64,000 nt of DNA from Aurantiochytrium sp. KH105 (GCA_003116975.1 BGKB01000009.1:683126-747125), one strand, 5' to 3'. Counted from the first letter of the stretch, positions 38,963-49,372 are shown. The notes: generated by a model not told the origin, from the sequence alone. Numbers and translations are program-made.

Positions 38963-40237
38963 ATGGACTTCCCCAGGAGCTCCTTTGCGGGCTTCGCGGA
39001 TAGTCCAGAACAAGCAGCCATGCGCGAGTGCAAGTGCAACCCCATGTCGGGAGGTGCGCATAAACGACGGGCCAAGGGCAGCGTCAAGACAAGCGCAAAC
39101 GACGGCAAAGATGACTCGAAGCAAGCGGCAACGACGAGTGCAAAGCCCGAGAAAGAAGCTCCCAAGTCAGCCATGGAGGAAACGAAAGTGTTCCTCCGCA
39201 ATGTTCTGATCATCTGCGTTGTGATTGTCGGGCCTTATGCGCTCTTCCGCGGGTACATGTGGTCGATGCTCTCGTCAGGATGGTTTAGGCCCGTGGTCGA
39301 GCTCGAAGACCCTCGCCAAGTGCTTGTGGTAGGAACGCAGAGTTCCGGTACAACGGCCACGGCGCAAAGTCTGAATGAGCTCGGTATTGAGGTCTCACAC
39401 GAATCTGTCGACGCCCAGGACGACTTTGCTCGCGACGGCACAGTGGGTTGGGCCCAGGGCATTCGATACCTGGCAAACGAAGAAACGCGCGCATCTAGAC
39501 TCGACCTTGACACACTCTGCGAGAAGCCGCTGCTGCGCATTATGCATTCGACGCAATTCGAACAATCGTCGCAGTGTTCGTACCGGGTTGAATGGGATCG
39601 ATGCTGGCAGCACGAATGCCACTCGGTGTTTTCGCACAACTTTGGGTGTCATCCGCACTGTACGCGGCCGCCGTATTTTGGTCGTGTTCTCTTGCAGGTG
39701 CGCGATCCCTTGCGAACAGTCGCTTCCCTGGTTGTCAAGTACTGCGAGAACGCGAACGCTGGTTCGCTCCCGCATCCTCTCAAGATGGCTACCTTGGAGG
39801 GACTGTTTGCCGACATTCCGTGGCGCGAGATGAAGGGTGGCTGCAAAGAGGTCTTTGGCCACTATTACGTTGCGTACAACCAACGAGTCATGGACGCCTT
39901 TGTCGATGATACCGAGGGAGTGTTTGCCTGGTTCCGCGTTGAGGACACGGACCCTTGCGCTCTGGCCAGGTTAGCTGGCGTGCTCGAACCAATTCCTGGG
40001 AGTCGTGATGTGACCTATGGGCCGACACGGGCACGTGCGCTCAAGGCGTGCGCCGGAAAGGAAACGTCTGCAGTGACCGAAAAGCCGAGCGGGGAGCTCA
40101 AGGCTCACGGAAGCGTGAATCGGGGTAATACCGGCAAGCTGCGCCTCGCGTGGTCGGATTTTGACGATCTCCCAGAACTCAAGGGGCGTCTGCAGGATCT
40201 TGCGCGTCGATTTGGCTATCCGGATGGCGAGTCATGA
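38963..40237 (+). CDS. Sulfotransferase-like type II membrane protein
   Basis: The 424-residue protein has a short Lys/Ser-rich cytosolic tail, one membrane helix at about 76-98 (VLIICVVIVGPYALF) and a lumenal domain, as in Golgi sulfotransferases. The domain opens with VLVVGTQSSGTTATAQSL (about 118-135), fitting the PAPS 5'-phosphosulfate loop. VLLQVRDPLRTVASLV (about 245-260) fits the 3'-phosphate site (RDP...S). Cysteine pairs between these (CSYRVEWDRCWQHEC, GCHPHC) suggest disulfides. The substrate is unknown. An in-frame ATG at 38795 would add 56 Arg/Ser-rich residues; 38963 was preferred because the product starts simply before the tail. The end of the gene lies in a triplicated segment. 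Confidence 0.78.
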   Translation: MDFPRSSFAGFADSPEQAAMRECKCNPMSGGAHKRRAKGSVKTSANDGKDDSKQAATTSAKPEKEAPKSAMEETKVFLRNVLIICVVIVGPYALFRGYMWSMLSSGWFRPVVELEDPRQVLVVGTQSSGTTATAQSLNELGIEVSHESVDAQDDFARDGTVGWAQGIRYLANEETRASRLDLDTLCEKPLLRIMHSTQFEQSSQCSYRVEWDRCWQHECHSVFSHNFGCHPHCTRPPYFGRVLLQVRDPLRTVASLVVKYCENANAGSLPHPLKMATLEGLFADIPWREMKGGCKEVFGHYYVAYNQRVMDAFVDDTEGVFAWFRVEDTDPCALARLAGVLEPIPGSRDVTYGPTRARALKACAGKETSAVTEKPSGELKAHGSVNRGNTGKLRLAWSDFDDLPELKGRLQDLARRFGYPDGES

Positions 40238-40440
40238 GGGCTGGACTATTCTATGGTCGAATTAAACGTGATCTTTTCTGCAGAAACTGCGCGTCGATTT
40301 GGCTATCCGGATGGCGAGTCACGAGGGCTGGACTATTCCATGATATAATCAAAAGTGATTCTTTCTGCAGGAGCTTGCGCGTCAATTTGGCTATCTGGAT
40401 GGCGAGTCATGAGGGCTGGACTGTTCATGAGATTCCCGAG
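40202..40440. repeat. Tandem triplication (87-88 bp) of a CDS end and its 3' flank
   Basis: Units start at 40202, 40289 and 40377, each beginning GCGCGTC then AATTTGGCTATC or GATTTGGCTATCC, followed by GGATGGCGAGTCA and GAGGGCTGGACT. Unit one contains the last 11 codons and the stop of the sulfotransferase-like gene (ending GYPDGES). Units two and three repeat this in the 3' flank, with unit two altered at the stop (CACGAGG for CATGAGG). The third copy is partial. Confidence 0.92.
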
Positions 40441-40763
40441 AGAGGGCAAAGACAAACCCCAAAAAAGACCAAATCGGGAAAAATCTAATAATAAATGCTT
40501 GGCATGTGTACATCATTGCTTGGTTGAAAGGAGCGGCAGGGGCGCCCTTGCTGAGCGCAGCACAGAGCTGGCCAGGATCTTCAACTCCAGCCAAGCGCCC
40601 CCCCCCCCCGTTGTTACTTTTCGAAAGAAAAAGCGAAACGAGTTTTGATAAACATGGGAAAATGCGGATTTCCATAAATAATCTGAACTGTAAGCTAGGA
40701 CAAGTCGAGTCAAGTCGAGTCGAGTCGAAGGATGACGTGAAGATGACGGGCATGCAAAGCGGG
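40238..40763. other. Convergent 3' flanks of sulfotransferase-like and HMG-CoA lyase genes
   Basis: Apart from repeat units two and three there is a poly-C run near 40600-40609 and a (GTCGA)n-like run at about 40705-40728. No gene seen. Confidence 0.6.
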
Positions 40764-41828
40764 TCACGGTGCCACGAGGGGAACAAACTGGCCCTTGGTC
40801 AGCATGGCGCGACCCGCGCGAGCATGATTTGCGCGACCCAAATATTGAGAAATGTAGTCGCCGACCTCTGCAAGCTGCTCCAAGTCAATGCCGGTGCTAA
40901 TACCGAGGCCATGCAGCATGTAAACGACATCTTCGGTCGCGACGTTGCCCGTGGCGCCCTTGGCAAAAGGACAGCCGCCAAGACCACCGACGGAGCTATC
41001 GACAACGCTGACACCATTTTGAAGCGCAACGAAAATATTGGCGAGTGCCTGGCCGTAAGTGTCATGAAAGTGAACGGCAACCTTTTCGCGAGGCACGTGC
41101 TTGAGCACCTCGGTGAGAAGCACCTGCGTGGAGCCAGCGGTACCAATACCAATGGTGTCACCGAGACTGACCTCGTAGCATCCGAGGTCGATGAGACGCT
41201 CGCAGACCTCGACGACCTTTGCGGGCGCAATATATCCTTCGTAAGGGCAGCCGAGCACGCACGAGACATAGCCACGAACGCGAATGCCCTGGCGCTGGGC
41301 CTCCTCGCAGACGGGCTTGAAGCGGTCGAGCGACTTTTCAATCGTGCAGTTGAGATTTTTCTTGGAGAAGGCCTCGGAGGCGGCGGCGAAGACGGCTACT
41401 TCTTCAGCCTTGGATTCGAGGGCGCCGAGGAAACCCTTCATGTTTGGCGTGAGGACCGGGTAGCTGACGCCTTCTTGGCGCGAGATGCGCTCCATGACCT
41501 GGCGATGGTCGCCCATTTGCGGGACATAGTCCGGGGACACAAAGCTGGTTGCCTCGACGGTTTGGAGCCCCGTCCTGGAGAGGCGGTCGATGAACTCTAC
41601 CTTGACGTCGGTGGGGATGATGGTTTTTTCGTTTTGCAGGCCGTCCCGGGGCCCGACCTCCACGATGCGGACGTGTTCAGGAAAGCCGGCCGACGAGAAC
41701 GCGCGAGCGGCGGCGCCCGCGAGTCTTGGTCCCTCTCGTGGTCTCTTGGCTGCGGCGCCGAGGCCCGCCAGCCTCTGCGCCGCGCGCGCATTCCGCGTCG
41801 TCGTCGCCGTCGCCGCCGCGGCGAGCAT
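40764..41828 (-). CDS. HMGCL: Hydroxymethylglutaryl-CoA lyase, mitochondrial
   Basis: It cleaves HMG-CoA to acetyl-CoA and acetoacetate, the last step of leucine degradation. The 354-residue protein has an Arg/Ala-rich N-terminus (1-45) fitting a mitochondrial targeting peptide. The TIM-barrel follows: VRIVEVGPRDGLQNEK (catalytic R61 and D62), VEATSFVSPDYVPQMGD, YVSCVLGCPYEG, EVSLGDTIGIGT and AVHFHDTYGQALAN (metal-binding His pair). The signature GGLGGCPFAKGATGN carries active-site Cys286. The C-terminus has no peroxisomal CKL/SKL-type signal. The ATG at 41826-41828 is the natural start. Together with methylmalonate-semialdehyde dehydrogenase, the window carries two branched-chain amino-acid catabolism genes, not adjacent. 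Head-to-head with the TPR-headpiece gene. Confidence 0.96.
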   Translation of the reverse strand: MLAAAATATTTRNARAAQRLAGLGAAAKRPREGPRLAGAAARAFSSAGFPEHVRIVEVGPRDGLQNEKTIIPTDVKVEFIDRLSRTGLQTVEATSFVSPDYVPQMGDHRQVMERISRQEGVSYPVLTPNMKGFLGALESKAEEVAVFAAASEAFSKKNLNCTIEKSLDRFKPVCEEAQRQGIRVRGYVSCVLGCPYEGYIAPAKVVEVCERLIDLGCYEVSLGDTIGIGTAGSTQVLLTEVLKHVPREKVAVHFHDTYGQALANIFVALQNGVSVVDSSVGGLGGCPFAKGATGNVATEDVVYMLHGLGISTGIDLEQLAEVGDYISQYLGRANHARAGRAMLTKGQFVPLVAP

Positions 41829-42014
41829 CCTTTCTTCTTCCCCGCGCGTGCGTTTGTGCCCTGGCCTTCTTCGCTTTGCTTCGCAGCCGGTCCAGACCGC
41901 GCGCGCGCGTGTCTCTTGGCGCCTTCTTCTCCCGCTGCTGCCGCTGCTCCCCGGCGGCTGCGGCGGGCGGGCTTCGGCGTCCCTCGCTCCCTCGCGCGCG
42001 GGCGCTGCCGGCGG

Positions 42015-42056
42015 ACGCTCGCTCGCTCGCTCGCTCGCTCGCTCGCTCGCTCGCTG
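42015..42056. repeat. (CGCT)n tetranucleotide microsatellite
   Basis: About ten perfect copies about 190 bp upstream of the HMG-CoA lyase ATG. Confidence 0.92.
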
Positions 42057-42960
42057 CGTGCGGGACTGCAGGCTGCCTGCGCGCGATTGAGAATTGGATC
42101 ATTCTTTCTTTCTTTCTTTCTCTCCCTCGTTCCTTCTTTCTTTCGTCTCCCCCTTTTCTCTCACCGGGGTCGTAAAAAACATGGCCCGGAAAGCACCGCG
42201 CAAGAGGAGACTGACATGAGGTGACGCGCGGCAGCCGCCTTAACGGCGCCCCGCGGCGAGCAGGCGCCGCGGCGGCGGCGAGAGGGGGCCCAGCCGGGAG
42301 GACCAGGCGCGGCCCACCTTAACCTGTCCGGCCAGGCGCCGCCGCCAAGATCAGTGGGATGGACCGCGCCCGCCTTCCTCGCTGCGCTGCCGCCCGCCCG
42401 CGTGTGCGTCGCGAGTGCGCCGCCTGCGCTGTCGCGGCTGCCTGCGCAGCAGCAGCGGCGGCTGCGAGCGCGTCTGGAGCGGGGGCCGCGCCGCGGCGCG
42501 CGCAGGAGGCCGCGTGCGCGGCCCGAGGCGGCCGGCCTCGGGCCGCCGCCGGCTTCGGTCCCTGGCGCCAGGCGAGGGAGAGGCGTGTGTGCGTGTGTGC
42601 ACGCGGCGAGCCCTGCCTGCGAGCGGAGATCGAAGGGAGGAAGGCGGCGCGGCAGAGGCGGAACGGAGCGAGCGCCGAGCACGAGGCGCGGCGCGGCGCG
42701 GCAGGGCGGCGGGCGGCGAGGGCGCGGGGCGCGGCGCGGCGGCGGCGGCGGCGGGCGCGCGGGCGAGCGAGCGAGCGTGCCGGGTCGCGGGCGAGAGGGG
42801 CCGGCGGCGGGCGCGGCTGACGCAGGTACGGACGGCGCGAGAGCGCGAGGGACGAGGACACGCACGCGCCGCAGGAGAGCAGCGAGGCGAGCGGGCAGAC
42901 GGGGAGGGAGACCGCGGCGGTGCGCGAAAGGCGGAGGCCAGCGCCCGCGTCGAGACCGGC

Positions 42961-42997
42961 CTCGCCTCGCCTCGCCTCGCCTCGCCTCGCCTCGCCT
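42961..42997. repeat. (CTCGC)n pentanucleotide microsatellite
   Basis: About seven perfect copies ending about 95 bp before the ATG of the TPR-headpiece gene, so probably within its 5'UTR or core promoter. Confidence 0.92.
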
Positions 42998-43091
42998 CGC
43001 CTTGCGTCGCCGGCAGACGGGCAAAGACCCTCGGAGTGGACGAGCACACGAAACTGTCCACTTTGCCAACCACATTGCCAGAAGAACCAAG

Positions 43092-44375
43092 ATGGCCGGG
43101 AGCATCGAGAACGCGAAACAGGCGTTCATTAACAGAGACTTCAAGGGCGCGATCGCGTACTATGAGCGCGCGATCAAAGAGCTGCCCGAAGACCAGTTGC
43201 ATGTAGCGTTGTCCAACAAGGGCGCAGCGCTCATGAACACGGGCCACACCAAAGAAGCGATCAAGTGCTTTCGCTTGGCGCTCGAAAACAAGGCAGATCA
43301 TTACGAAAGTCTTCACAACATGGGTGTCGCGTTCACGGCAGACAAGAAATACAAGAAAGCGCTTGATTGCTTTGAAAAAACCATCGAAGACGCACCATTC
43401 TTTTATGCGTCGCATTGCGGTAAGAGCGAGGTACTAGCGTCCCTGGGCCGCTTTGAGGAGGCTGCCGCCGCGGCCAAAGCGGGTATTCAGGAGGACAACG
43501 AGCAGCCCATCGCATATGCAGATCTCGCGTACGCGTATCTCAAGTTGCGCCGCTTCGAGGCGGCGGTGGAAAATTACGAGCGGGCAATCGCACTCAAGGA
43601 CCGGTCACCTGAAACAGCACGATTGTACGCGTTGGCGCTCTCGGAGCTCGCGCTTTCGCACCAAAAAAAGAACGACGTGAAACGTGCGCTCGACCTTTAT
43701 GAGCGGTCCGTAGAAAAGCATGAGACGCCTCTGTCGCTACACAATCTCGGTGTGCTGCATCTGCGGCTGCGGCAGCCGTCCAAGGCCAAGACATGCTTTA
43801 GCAGGGCGCTGAAGCGTGATCCGGATTTCTTCGAGTCAAATGCGGCGCTCGGCGTTCTGCACGCGCGAGAGGCGCGCTACGACCACGCGCTGCCCTACTT
43901 GCGCCGCGCCTACGACGCGGACCCCCAAAATACAGAGAATCTGTACAATCTGGGCATCGTGTACATGAAGGAGGGCAAGCGCTCCGATGCGCAACGGGCC
44001 TTTAAAGTGCTGATCAAGCTGGACCCTAACAACCAGGATGCAAGCACGGCCCTCAAGCTCTTGAAAAAGTCCCAGTCTTCGTCACCTTCATCGGCAGTCT
44101 CGAGCCCCTCGGCGTACGGAACGACGGGCTCGACGCACTCGCAGCCGCGCTCGCAGCGGAGCTCGAGCGTCAAGCCTCGACGTAGCAAGCGTAACACGTA
44201 CACTGTTGAGGAGCTTTTGGCGAATCCGCCGCCACCTGGCGTGGACCCAAAATTCCGCGAGTATTACCTAAGCGAGGAGGATTTCATGAGTATCTTTGGC
44301 ATGAACGTTGAAGACTACGTCAATCTAAAGGACTGGCGGCGCGAGAAACTCAAAAAGGAAACTAATTTTTTCTAA
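43092..44375 (+). CDS. TPR protein with C-terminal villin headpiece
   Basis: The 427-residue protein starts MAGSIENAKQAFINRDFKGA and is made of about nine TPRs to residue 315 (for example AIAYYERAIKELPEDQ, AIKCFRLALENKADHYE, AVENYERAIALKD, AKTCFSRALKRDPDFFE). A Ser/Thr/Pro-rich basic linker follows (about 318-368). The last 60 residues form a villin headpiece: YTVEELLANPPPPGVDPKFR, then EYYLSEEDFMSIFGM, then a WRREKLKKETNFF end. These match the VDP..RE.YLS..EF..FGM, W...LKK...LF headpiece pattern. The headpiece binds F-actin in villin, dematin and relatives, so an actin-linked scaffold is inferred. The combination is unusual because headpieces normally follow gelsolin or LIM domains. The ATG at 43092 starts the first TPR directly. 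Confidence 0.88.
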   Translation: MAGSIENAKQAFINRDFKGAIAYYERAIKELPEDQLHVALSNKGAALMNTGHTKEAIKCFRLALENKADHYESLHNMGVAFTADKKYKKALDCFEKTIEDAPFFYASHCGKSEVLASLGRFEEAAAAAKAGIQEDNEQPIAYADLAYAYLKLRRFEAAVENYERAIALKDRSPETARLYALALSELALSHQKKNDVKRALDLYERSVEKHETPLSLHNLGVLHLRLRQPSKAKTCFSRALKRDPDFFESNAALGVLHAREARYDHALPYLRRAYDADPQNTENLYNLGIVYMKEGKRSDAQRAFKVLIKLDPNNQDASTALKLLKKSQSSSPSSAVSSPSAYGTTGSTHSQPRSQRSSSVKPRRSKRNTYTVEELLANPPPPGVDPKFREYYLSEEDFMSIFGMNVEDYVNLKDWRREKLKKETNFF

Positions 44376-44630
44376 AGTACGAAGGGAAAAGAGACTGATA
44401 GAACGAAAATTAGCCTCAGAGGCGAAACATGATAAGATAGCTTACTTTTTTTTGAGTTTTAACTTCTTTTGTCCATACTTTTGCCTTGATAATGGCACCT
44501 TGGTGTTCGCTCTTGTAACGTTTGCGCCGTCCTCCTTACGACGTTCGTTTCCTCTTCTTTGCGTCAAGTTCCTTCTCAAACGTTGTTGGAGTGATTCTGT
44601 TTGCAAAGCGTGCCGGCGAGAGCTCAAAAC

Positions 44631-45333
44631 CAGCACCTTGGCCTACTACTCATTGTCTTTACATGTTAGAGAGCAAAGCGAGTGAACTTGCGAGGCTCTT
44701 TATCCTTTGCGGCGAGAACTCAAGAAAGATTGCCAGCACCTTGGCCTACTACTCATTGTCTTTACATGTTAGAGAGCAAAGCGAGTGAACTTGCGAGGCT
44801 CTTTATCCTTTGCGGCGAGAACTCAAGAAAGATTGCCAGCACCTTGGCCTACTACTCATTGTCTTTACATGTTAGAGAGCAAAGCGAGTGAACTTGCGAG
44901 GCTCTTTATCCTTTGCGGCGAGAACTCAAGAAAGATTGCCAGCACCTTGGCCTACTACTCATTGTCTTTACATGTTAGAGAGCAAAGCGAGTGAACTTGC
45001 GAGGCTCTTTATCCTTTGCGGCGAGAACTCAAGAAAGATTGCCAGCACCTTGGCCTACTACTCATTGTCTTTACATGTTAGAGAGCAAAGCGAGTGAACT
45101 TGCGAGGCTCTTTATCCTTTGCGGCGAGAACTCAAGAAAGATTGCCAGCACCTTGGCCTACTACTCATTGTCTTTACATGTTAGAGAGCAAAGCGAGTGA
45201 ACTTGCGAGGCTCTTTATCCTTTGCGGCGAGAACTCAAGAAAGATTGCCAGCACCTTGGCCTACTACTTATTGTCTTTACATGCTATAGAGAGGAAAGCG
45301 AATAAACTTGCGAGGCTCTTTATCTTGCAAAGG
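44631..45333. repeat. 103-bp minisatellite, six identical units plus a degenerate seventh
   Basis: Units start at 44631, 44734, 44837, 44940, 45043, 45146 and 45249, each beginning CAGCACCTTGGCCTACTACT. The first six appear identical; the seventh, to about 45333, has several substitutions and is shortened. A degenerate fragment of the unit also precedes the array (about 44604-44630). Because 103 is not a multiple of three, open frames through it rotate and are not genes. The array lies 255 bp downstream of the TPR-headpiece stop. Confidence 0.95.
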
Positions 45334-48300
45334 GAACGCGCGTCTATCGTCCAAGAGTAAAGCAAGACACAAGTGTTTCCAGATAAATTAAGTATTGCCC
45401 GATCTCTACAATTTCACGCGTCGAAATCGAAGCCGGAACATCTTTACCAAATGATCTTGCGAGCGCCCTTTTCCATGCAAAGCAAATTCTCGTCTACTGT
45501 TCAAAAGTGAAACGATTCTTTCGTCGTGCTCGCGCTGTAAGCAGGCATCAAAGAGGCTCGATCCGCAAGAGCCTGTCCTTGGCACGCCAAATCTATGCAT
45601 AGTACGAGCATGAGCTTTTCGCGCATACAACAGAAATCACCCTTTTTTTGGTCAAGATCTTCGGAGACTCTTTATTCTCCGGTTCGGTTGGCCCACGAAA
45701 CGGGAGGGGCGAAGGAGAATAGAAAAGAAACTCTTGGTTCCGCGAACGTCCCCTTCAACGATAGAAACGTATAAACAAGAAAAGCGAGAACAAAAAGGGA
45801 ACTAAAAGTATGAGATGGGAGGGACAGCGCGTCACATCGCGTCACATCACGGCACGGCACGTCACGGCGCATGCAGTGGCTATCGATTGCAATGTCTAAC
45901 AAGTATGTTGCTAAAACTGTAAATGCATTATAAAGGGTGAACAAGGGGGTGAAAAGGAACTTGCAGTGGGGCTTGGCTGTCCTGTTGCTAAATGTGATGC
46001 GCGCGCCCCGTCGCGTTGGCCTGGTTGGCCATTGGCCGCGAGAAAACCCGACCAGGACTTACGAAAGGCGTTGTGTCAACCCCAGATGTCGCGACGAGTA
46101 AGCGGAACAGCAGCTGCAGAGCGTTGGATCAAGGTTGGGGAGCAGCCTCCAATCATGACTGAAAGCGACTCTGCGGACCAGCAACTGAGAGCAGCAGTTT
46201 TGAATTGTCCTTTTCGACACAAGTGCAAGCGAGGTGCAGCCAAAGGTTCGCATGAAACACACCTTTCTACAAGCGATGAGTCGAGCGACTTTCTTCGTGC
46301 GACACCTCGTTCCACCAACCGACCTGCAGGCCAACGTTTTAGCCACCCACCACAAACTAGGCAAGCCTGGTCGAAGTGACTAGGATGCAAGGATCATGGT
46401 GCTTTCAATGGCCACGAATGTACGTTCTGAAGTAAGGCAGTCTGAGGAAGGGCGACTTGCGTGGCGTGTCCCGCGGTCCGGCCAAGAGTGCGTGGTTTTG
46501 CACGCACGCCGGGGAGAATCATATTTCCGAGAAAGAGCGTTGAGGACAGTTTCTTTGAGGCTTGCGCGTGAAGCCAGAGAATGAACAAGTTGAGCGCGTG
46601 GGCGCCATGCTACGGGGCGAGACGACGAAGTTGTACGTGCGCCGGTTTCTGGCAACTCGCTTCGCCGACTTCCACTCCCCGGCAGGTCCTCTGGGGTGTG
46701 TAAGTCGGAAGCTCGCCAGGTCGCTTGGTCGGTGGCTGCTGCTGTCCTATGCCTGCACCTTGCAATCAAGCGTAACAACATCGCCCTCGAGCCAGGAAAA
46801 TTGTCCTTGGGGATCGATTCAGCATACATCGAGAGCAAGGCTTGGCTCGTTGTGCTTGTGAAGGGGCTGCACATTGTCCAGGCCGCGTTTTCATCGAGTC
46901 CGGCTGGTTGTAAGAATGCACAAACGAAAAAGATTCGACACGGCACGGTGGATTACTCGAAGGAAGCGTCGCTGCAGGCTGCATAACAATTTTATCAGAG
47001 GCAGGCAGCCAGCCACAGCCAGCCAGCCACAGCCAGCCAGCCAGCCAGCCAGTCAGTCAGACTTTTAGCTTGTTATAAGGGTGCAGCCAGGGTGCCGACG
47101 AATCCGCGAGAAATCGCTTGCAATTGGCCGGCCCGTGTCGGTCGGTGCGTCTCGTTTGATCTAGTACGGCCGTCACGTCGCCTAATGGTGTCGGGGCTCT
47201 TGGCAGTTGTGCGGCGATTCTAGAGAGGTCCGCGCCTGGGCCGCGCGGCTGGTCGTCCGTCTACTTTTACAATTTTTCGCCCGCCCGCCCCTGCTCACTC
47301 GCCAACCAACTGCAAGCGATGACAACCGACGAGCTCTATTTTTTCGTTGTCTTGATTCGGTCCTTCCTGGACTTTTCATGGGATTGACCTGCCGCGTACT
47401 CGTCGAGTCGCATGTCGGTCGAGAGGAGGCAGGCGTGCACGTGCGCTGCGAAGGCTTCGTCGTGCACAAGCGGCAGCTGCAGAAGCGGCACGTGAATGGC
47501 CGCGCGAGCACGTGCACCGCGCCCAGATTCGATTTCTGTGCGATTGGTCGGCGTCCACGGCTGGCTGCTTCCTTATGACGTGTTGCGTCTCATTGCGTTG
47601 CGTTGAAAGCGCTTGGCCTTTCACACTTTGTCAATGCTCTCTCTCTACAGGGCGATGCACCCGGTCATCCATCCGTTCCTTGCGAGTAGAATCTGCTGCT
47701 GATTGCAGCGAATGACAGGGACTTGCTTTTCGGCTTCGTGCTGACGCACGAAAACGCATAGCGGGCGAGGGTGAGCGACGAGACGGGTGGCGATGGATGA
47801 CTGTCTCGAACCGCCGCACCGCGCCCAGCCGTGCAGTCATTTTTTCATTTTCAATGTCGTGGCTCTGCTCTCTTGTTATTTTTACGTAGATGCGACAGCA
47901 CGTGCTGTTGGCTGATGGCAGGCCGGTCGACGGACAGACAGGCAGACCGACCGACCTACCGATCGACCGACCAGTCAGACAGACCCGAGTTCCATGCTTG
48001 CTTACTTTTAGCTCGGAATACTTTTTGGCAGCCTCTGTCGAGGGATGCCTACAGAGCAGGGTGGCGCGAACGTGCGGGTTGCTTTGGGGGGAGAAAACGA
48101 GAATCTTGGAGGGGGGCCCCCTGCACGTCTCTGTATAAACTGTACAGCCTTCCGACTACCCTCCCCTGGCAAATTACAAGATGTTAAACTACAGTGGTAG
48201 GCAGAGGACTGCGGGACTGGAAGACATGGAGTTAAGAGGCTATCGAATCTAGCAAAGGTGAAAGCACACTTTGAGCTTAGAGGGTATAGCTAGGGTGGCC

Positions 48301-49185
48301 CATGCGTCGAGACGTGCAGCATGCCCCGCAAGAGGTAGGGTGCAGAGCTCCCAACAGGCGCGCTCGCTGCGTCCGCGTGCCGCCAGCGGCGCCACCCCAC
48401 GCGCGCGCCGCATCACCGGCGCCGCCCCCTATTCTCGTCCGCGAGAGCCCCGCCGTCCCCGCGCCGGCAGACCGGCCGGTCCCGCCGGAGACGCGAGCCC
48501 ACGCGTCGCGACCGCCTCGCCTCGAAGATGTTTTTCTTTGAACCTCCTCCTTCCCGATTGCGCCAGTGGCAGTGGTGGGCGGAAGAGGGGGAAGCTGGGC
48601 GATCGTGGCGTGTCTTTTTCGCAGCGCAAAGACGAGTCTGCCGCAACGTCCCGAGACCGAATCTTGGCGCCTGCATCCACACCGCGCGCGGCAGCGGCGC
48701 GGCCAAGGCGGCAGCGGCCTCGATGGACGGGCGGAAGCCCTGCCGCGCAGCTGCAGAAAGAGGCGCGCACGCCCCCGCGGTGCGACGTCCCGGCCCGGGG
48801 TGAGCGGGGGCGAGGTCGGCGAGATGCGCGCTGCGGCTGTCCCAGTGGAGACGAGTGCCTTGTGTCGGAGTGGGCGCCGGAGCCAGAGGACACGTGAGTG
48901 AGAGGGAGGAAAAGAATGAAAAAGGAAGGAAAAGGAAAGGAAAGAAAGGAAGGAGGAGGGAGAGGAGAGGAGAGGAGAGGAGAGAGCGCGGAGCGCAGGC
49001 GCGAGGCCGAGGCAAGCAGGCAGGCAGAGCCCGAACGAGCCGCACGCGCGCCGCGCCGCGCGAGCCTTTGTTGCGCAGAAGCCTGCGCCGGGGCGCCCCG
49101 GGAAGGAGGGAGTCGAAGCACGAGAGACCCGCCCGCCCGCCCGCCCGCCGACCCACCCACCCACTCACTTCACCCCAGTCACTCG
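45334..49185. other. 3.9-kb gene-free region
   Basis: No reading frame has a recognisable domain. The left part (45334-47060) is of moderate GC with few repeats; short overlapping frames around 45990-46985 have balanced composition but no family I can name and no single long frame. It contains a short CGTCACATC/GGCACGTCACGG repeat near 45830-45870 and a CAGC(CA)GCC-type run at 47002-47060. The right part (48300-49185) is very GC-rich, with GGAA, AGAGG and CCCG runs, and is the 5' flank of the zinc-finger gene. Confidence 0.6.
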
Positions 49186-49338
49186 ATGGTCACCCTCGTT
49201 GACGTTCACGAGCAGCTGCGGCAGCAGCAGCAGCAGCAGATGGTGCAGCAGATGCAACAACAACAACAACAACAACACCAGCAAGAGCTCCTGCCGCAGT
49301 ATCTGGAGATGCTGCTGCTGGGGCGCAGCGATAGCTCA

Positions 49339-49372
<34 letters not shown>

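Larger units (their letters stand above)
41829..43091. promoter_or_regulatory. Divergent, extremely GC-rich region with two microsatellites
   Basis: About 1.26 kb between start codons. It contains a CGCT tetranucleotide run (about 42015-42056), TTTC/CTTT runs (about 42100-42145) and a CTCGC pentamer run (about 42961-42997) about 100 bp upstream of the plus-strand start. A plus frame is open through the GC-rich part from 42354 but encodes Arg/Ala/Gly-rich sequence typical of GC-rich noncoding DNA. Confidence 0.5.

Noticed and set aside
40506-42224. 572-codon plus-strand open frame
   Set aside because: Antisense to HMG-CoA lyase, whose active-site motifs are on the minus strand; the frame's end is GC-rich repeat sequence.
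42354-43091. Upstream extension of the TPR-headpiece protein
   Set aside because: Arg/Ala/Gly low-complexity sequence in extremely GC-rich DNA; the first TPR begins at 43092.
44631-45333. CRISPR array
   Set aside because: Units are directly adjacent with no unique spacers, 103 bp long, in eukaryotic DNA; this is a minisatellite.
44522-45360. Series of 69-88 codon open frames
   Set aside because: Frame-rotating readings of the 103-bp minisatellite, identical copies of noncoding sequence.
46380-46946. 188-codon minus-strand frame
   Set aside because: No recognisable family, no neighbouring support, overlapping short frames on the other strand have similar quality.
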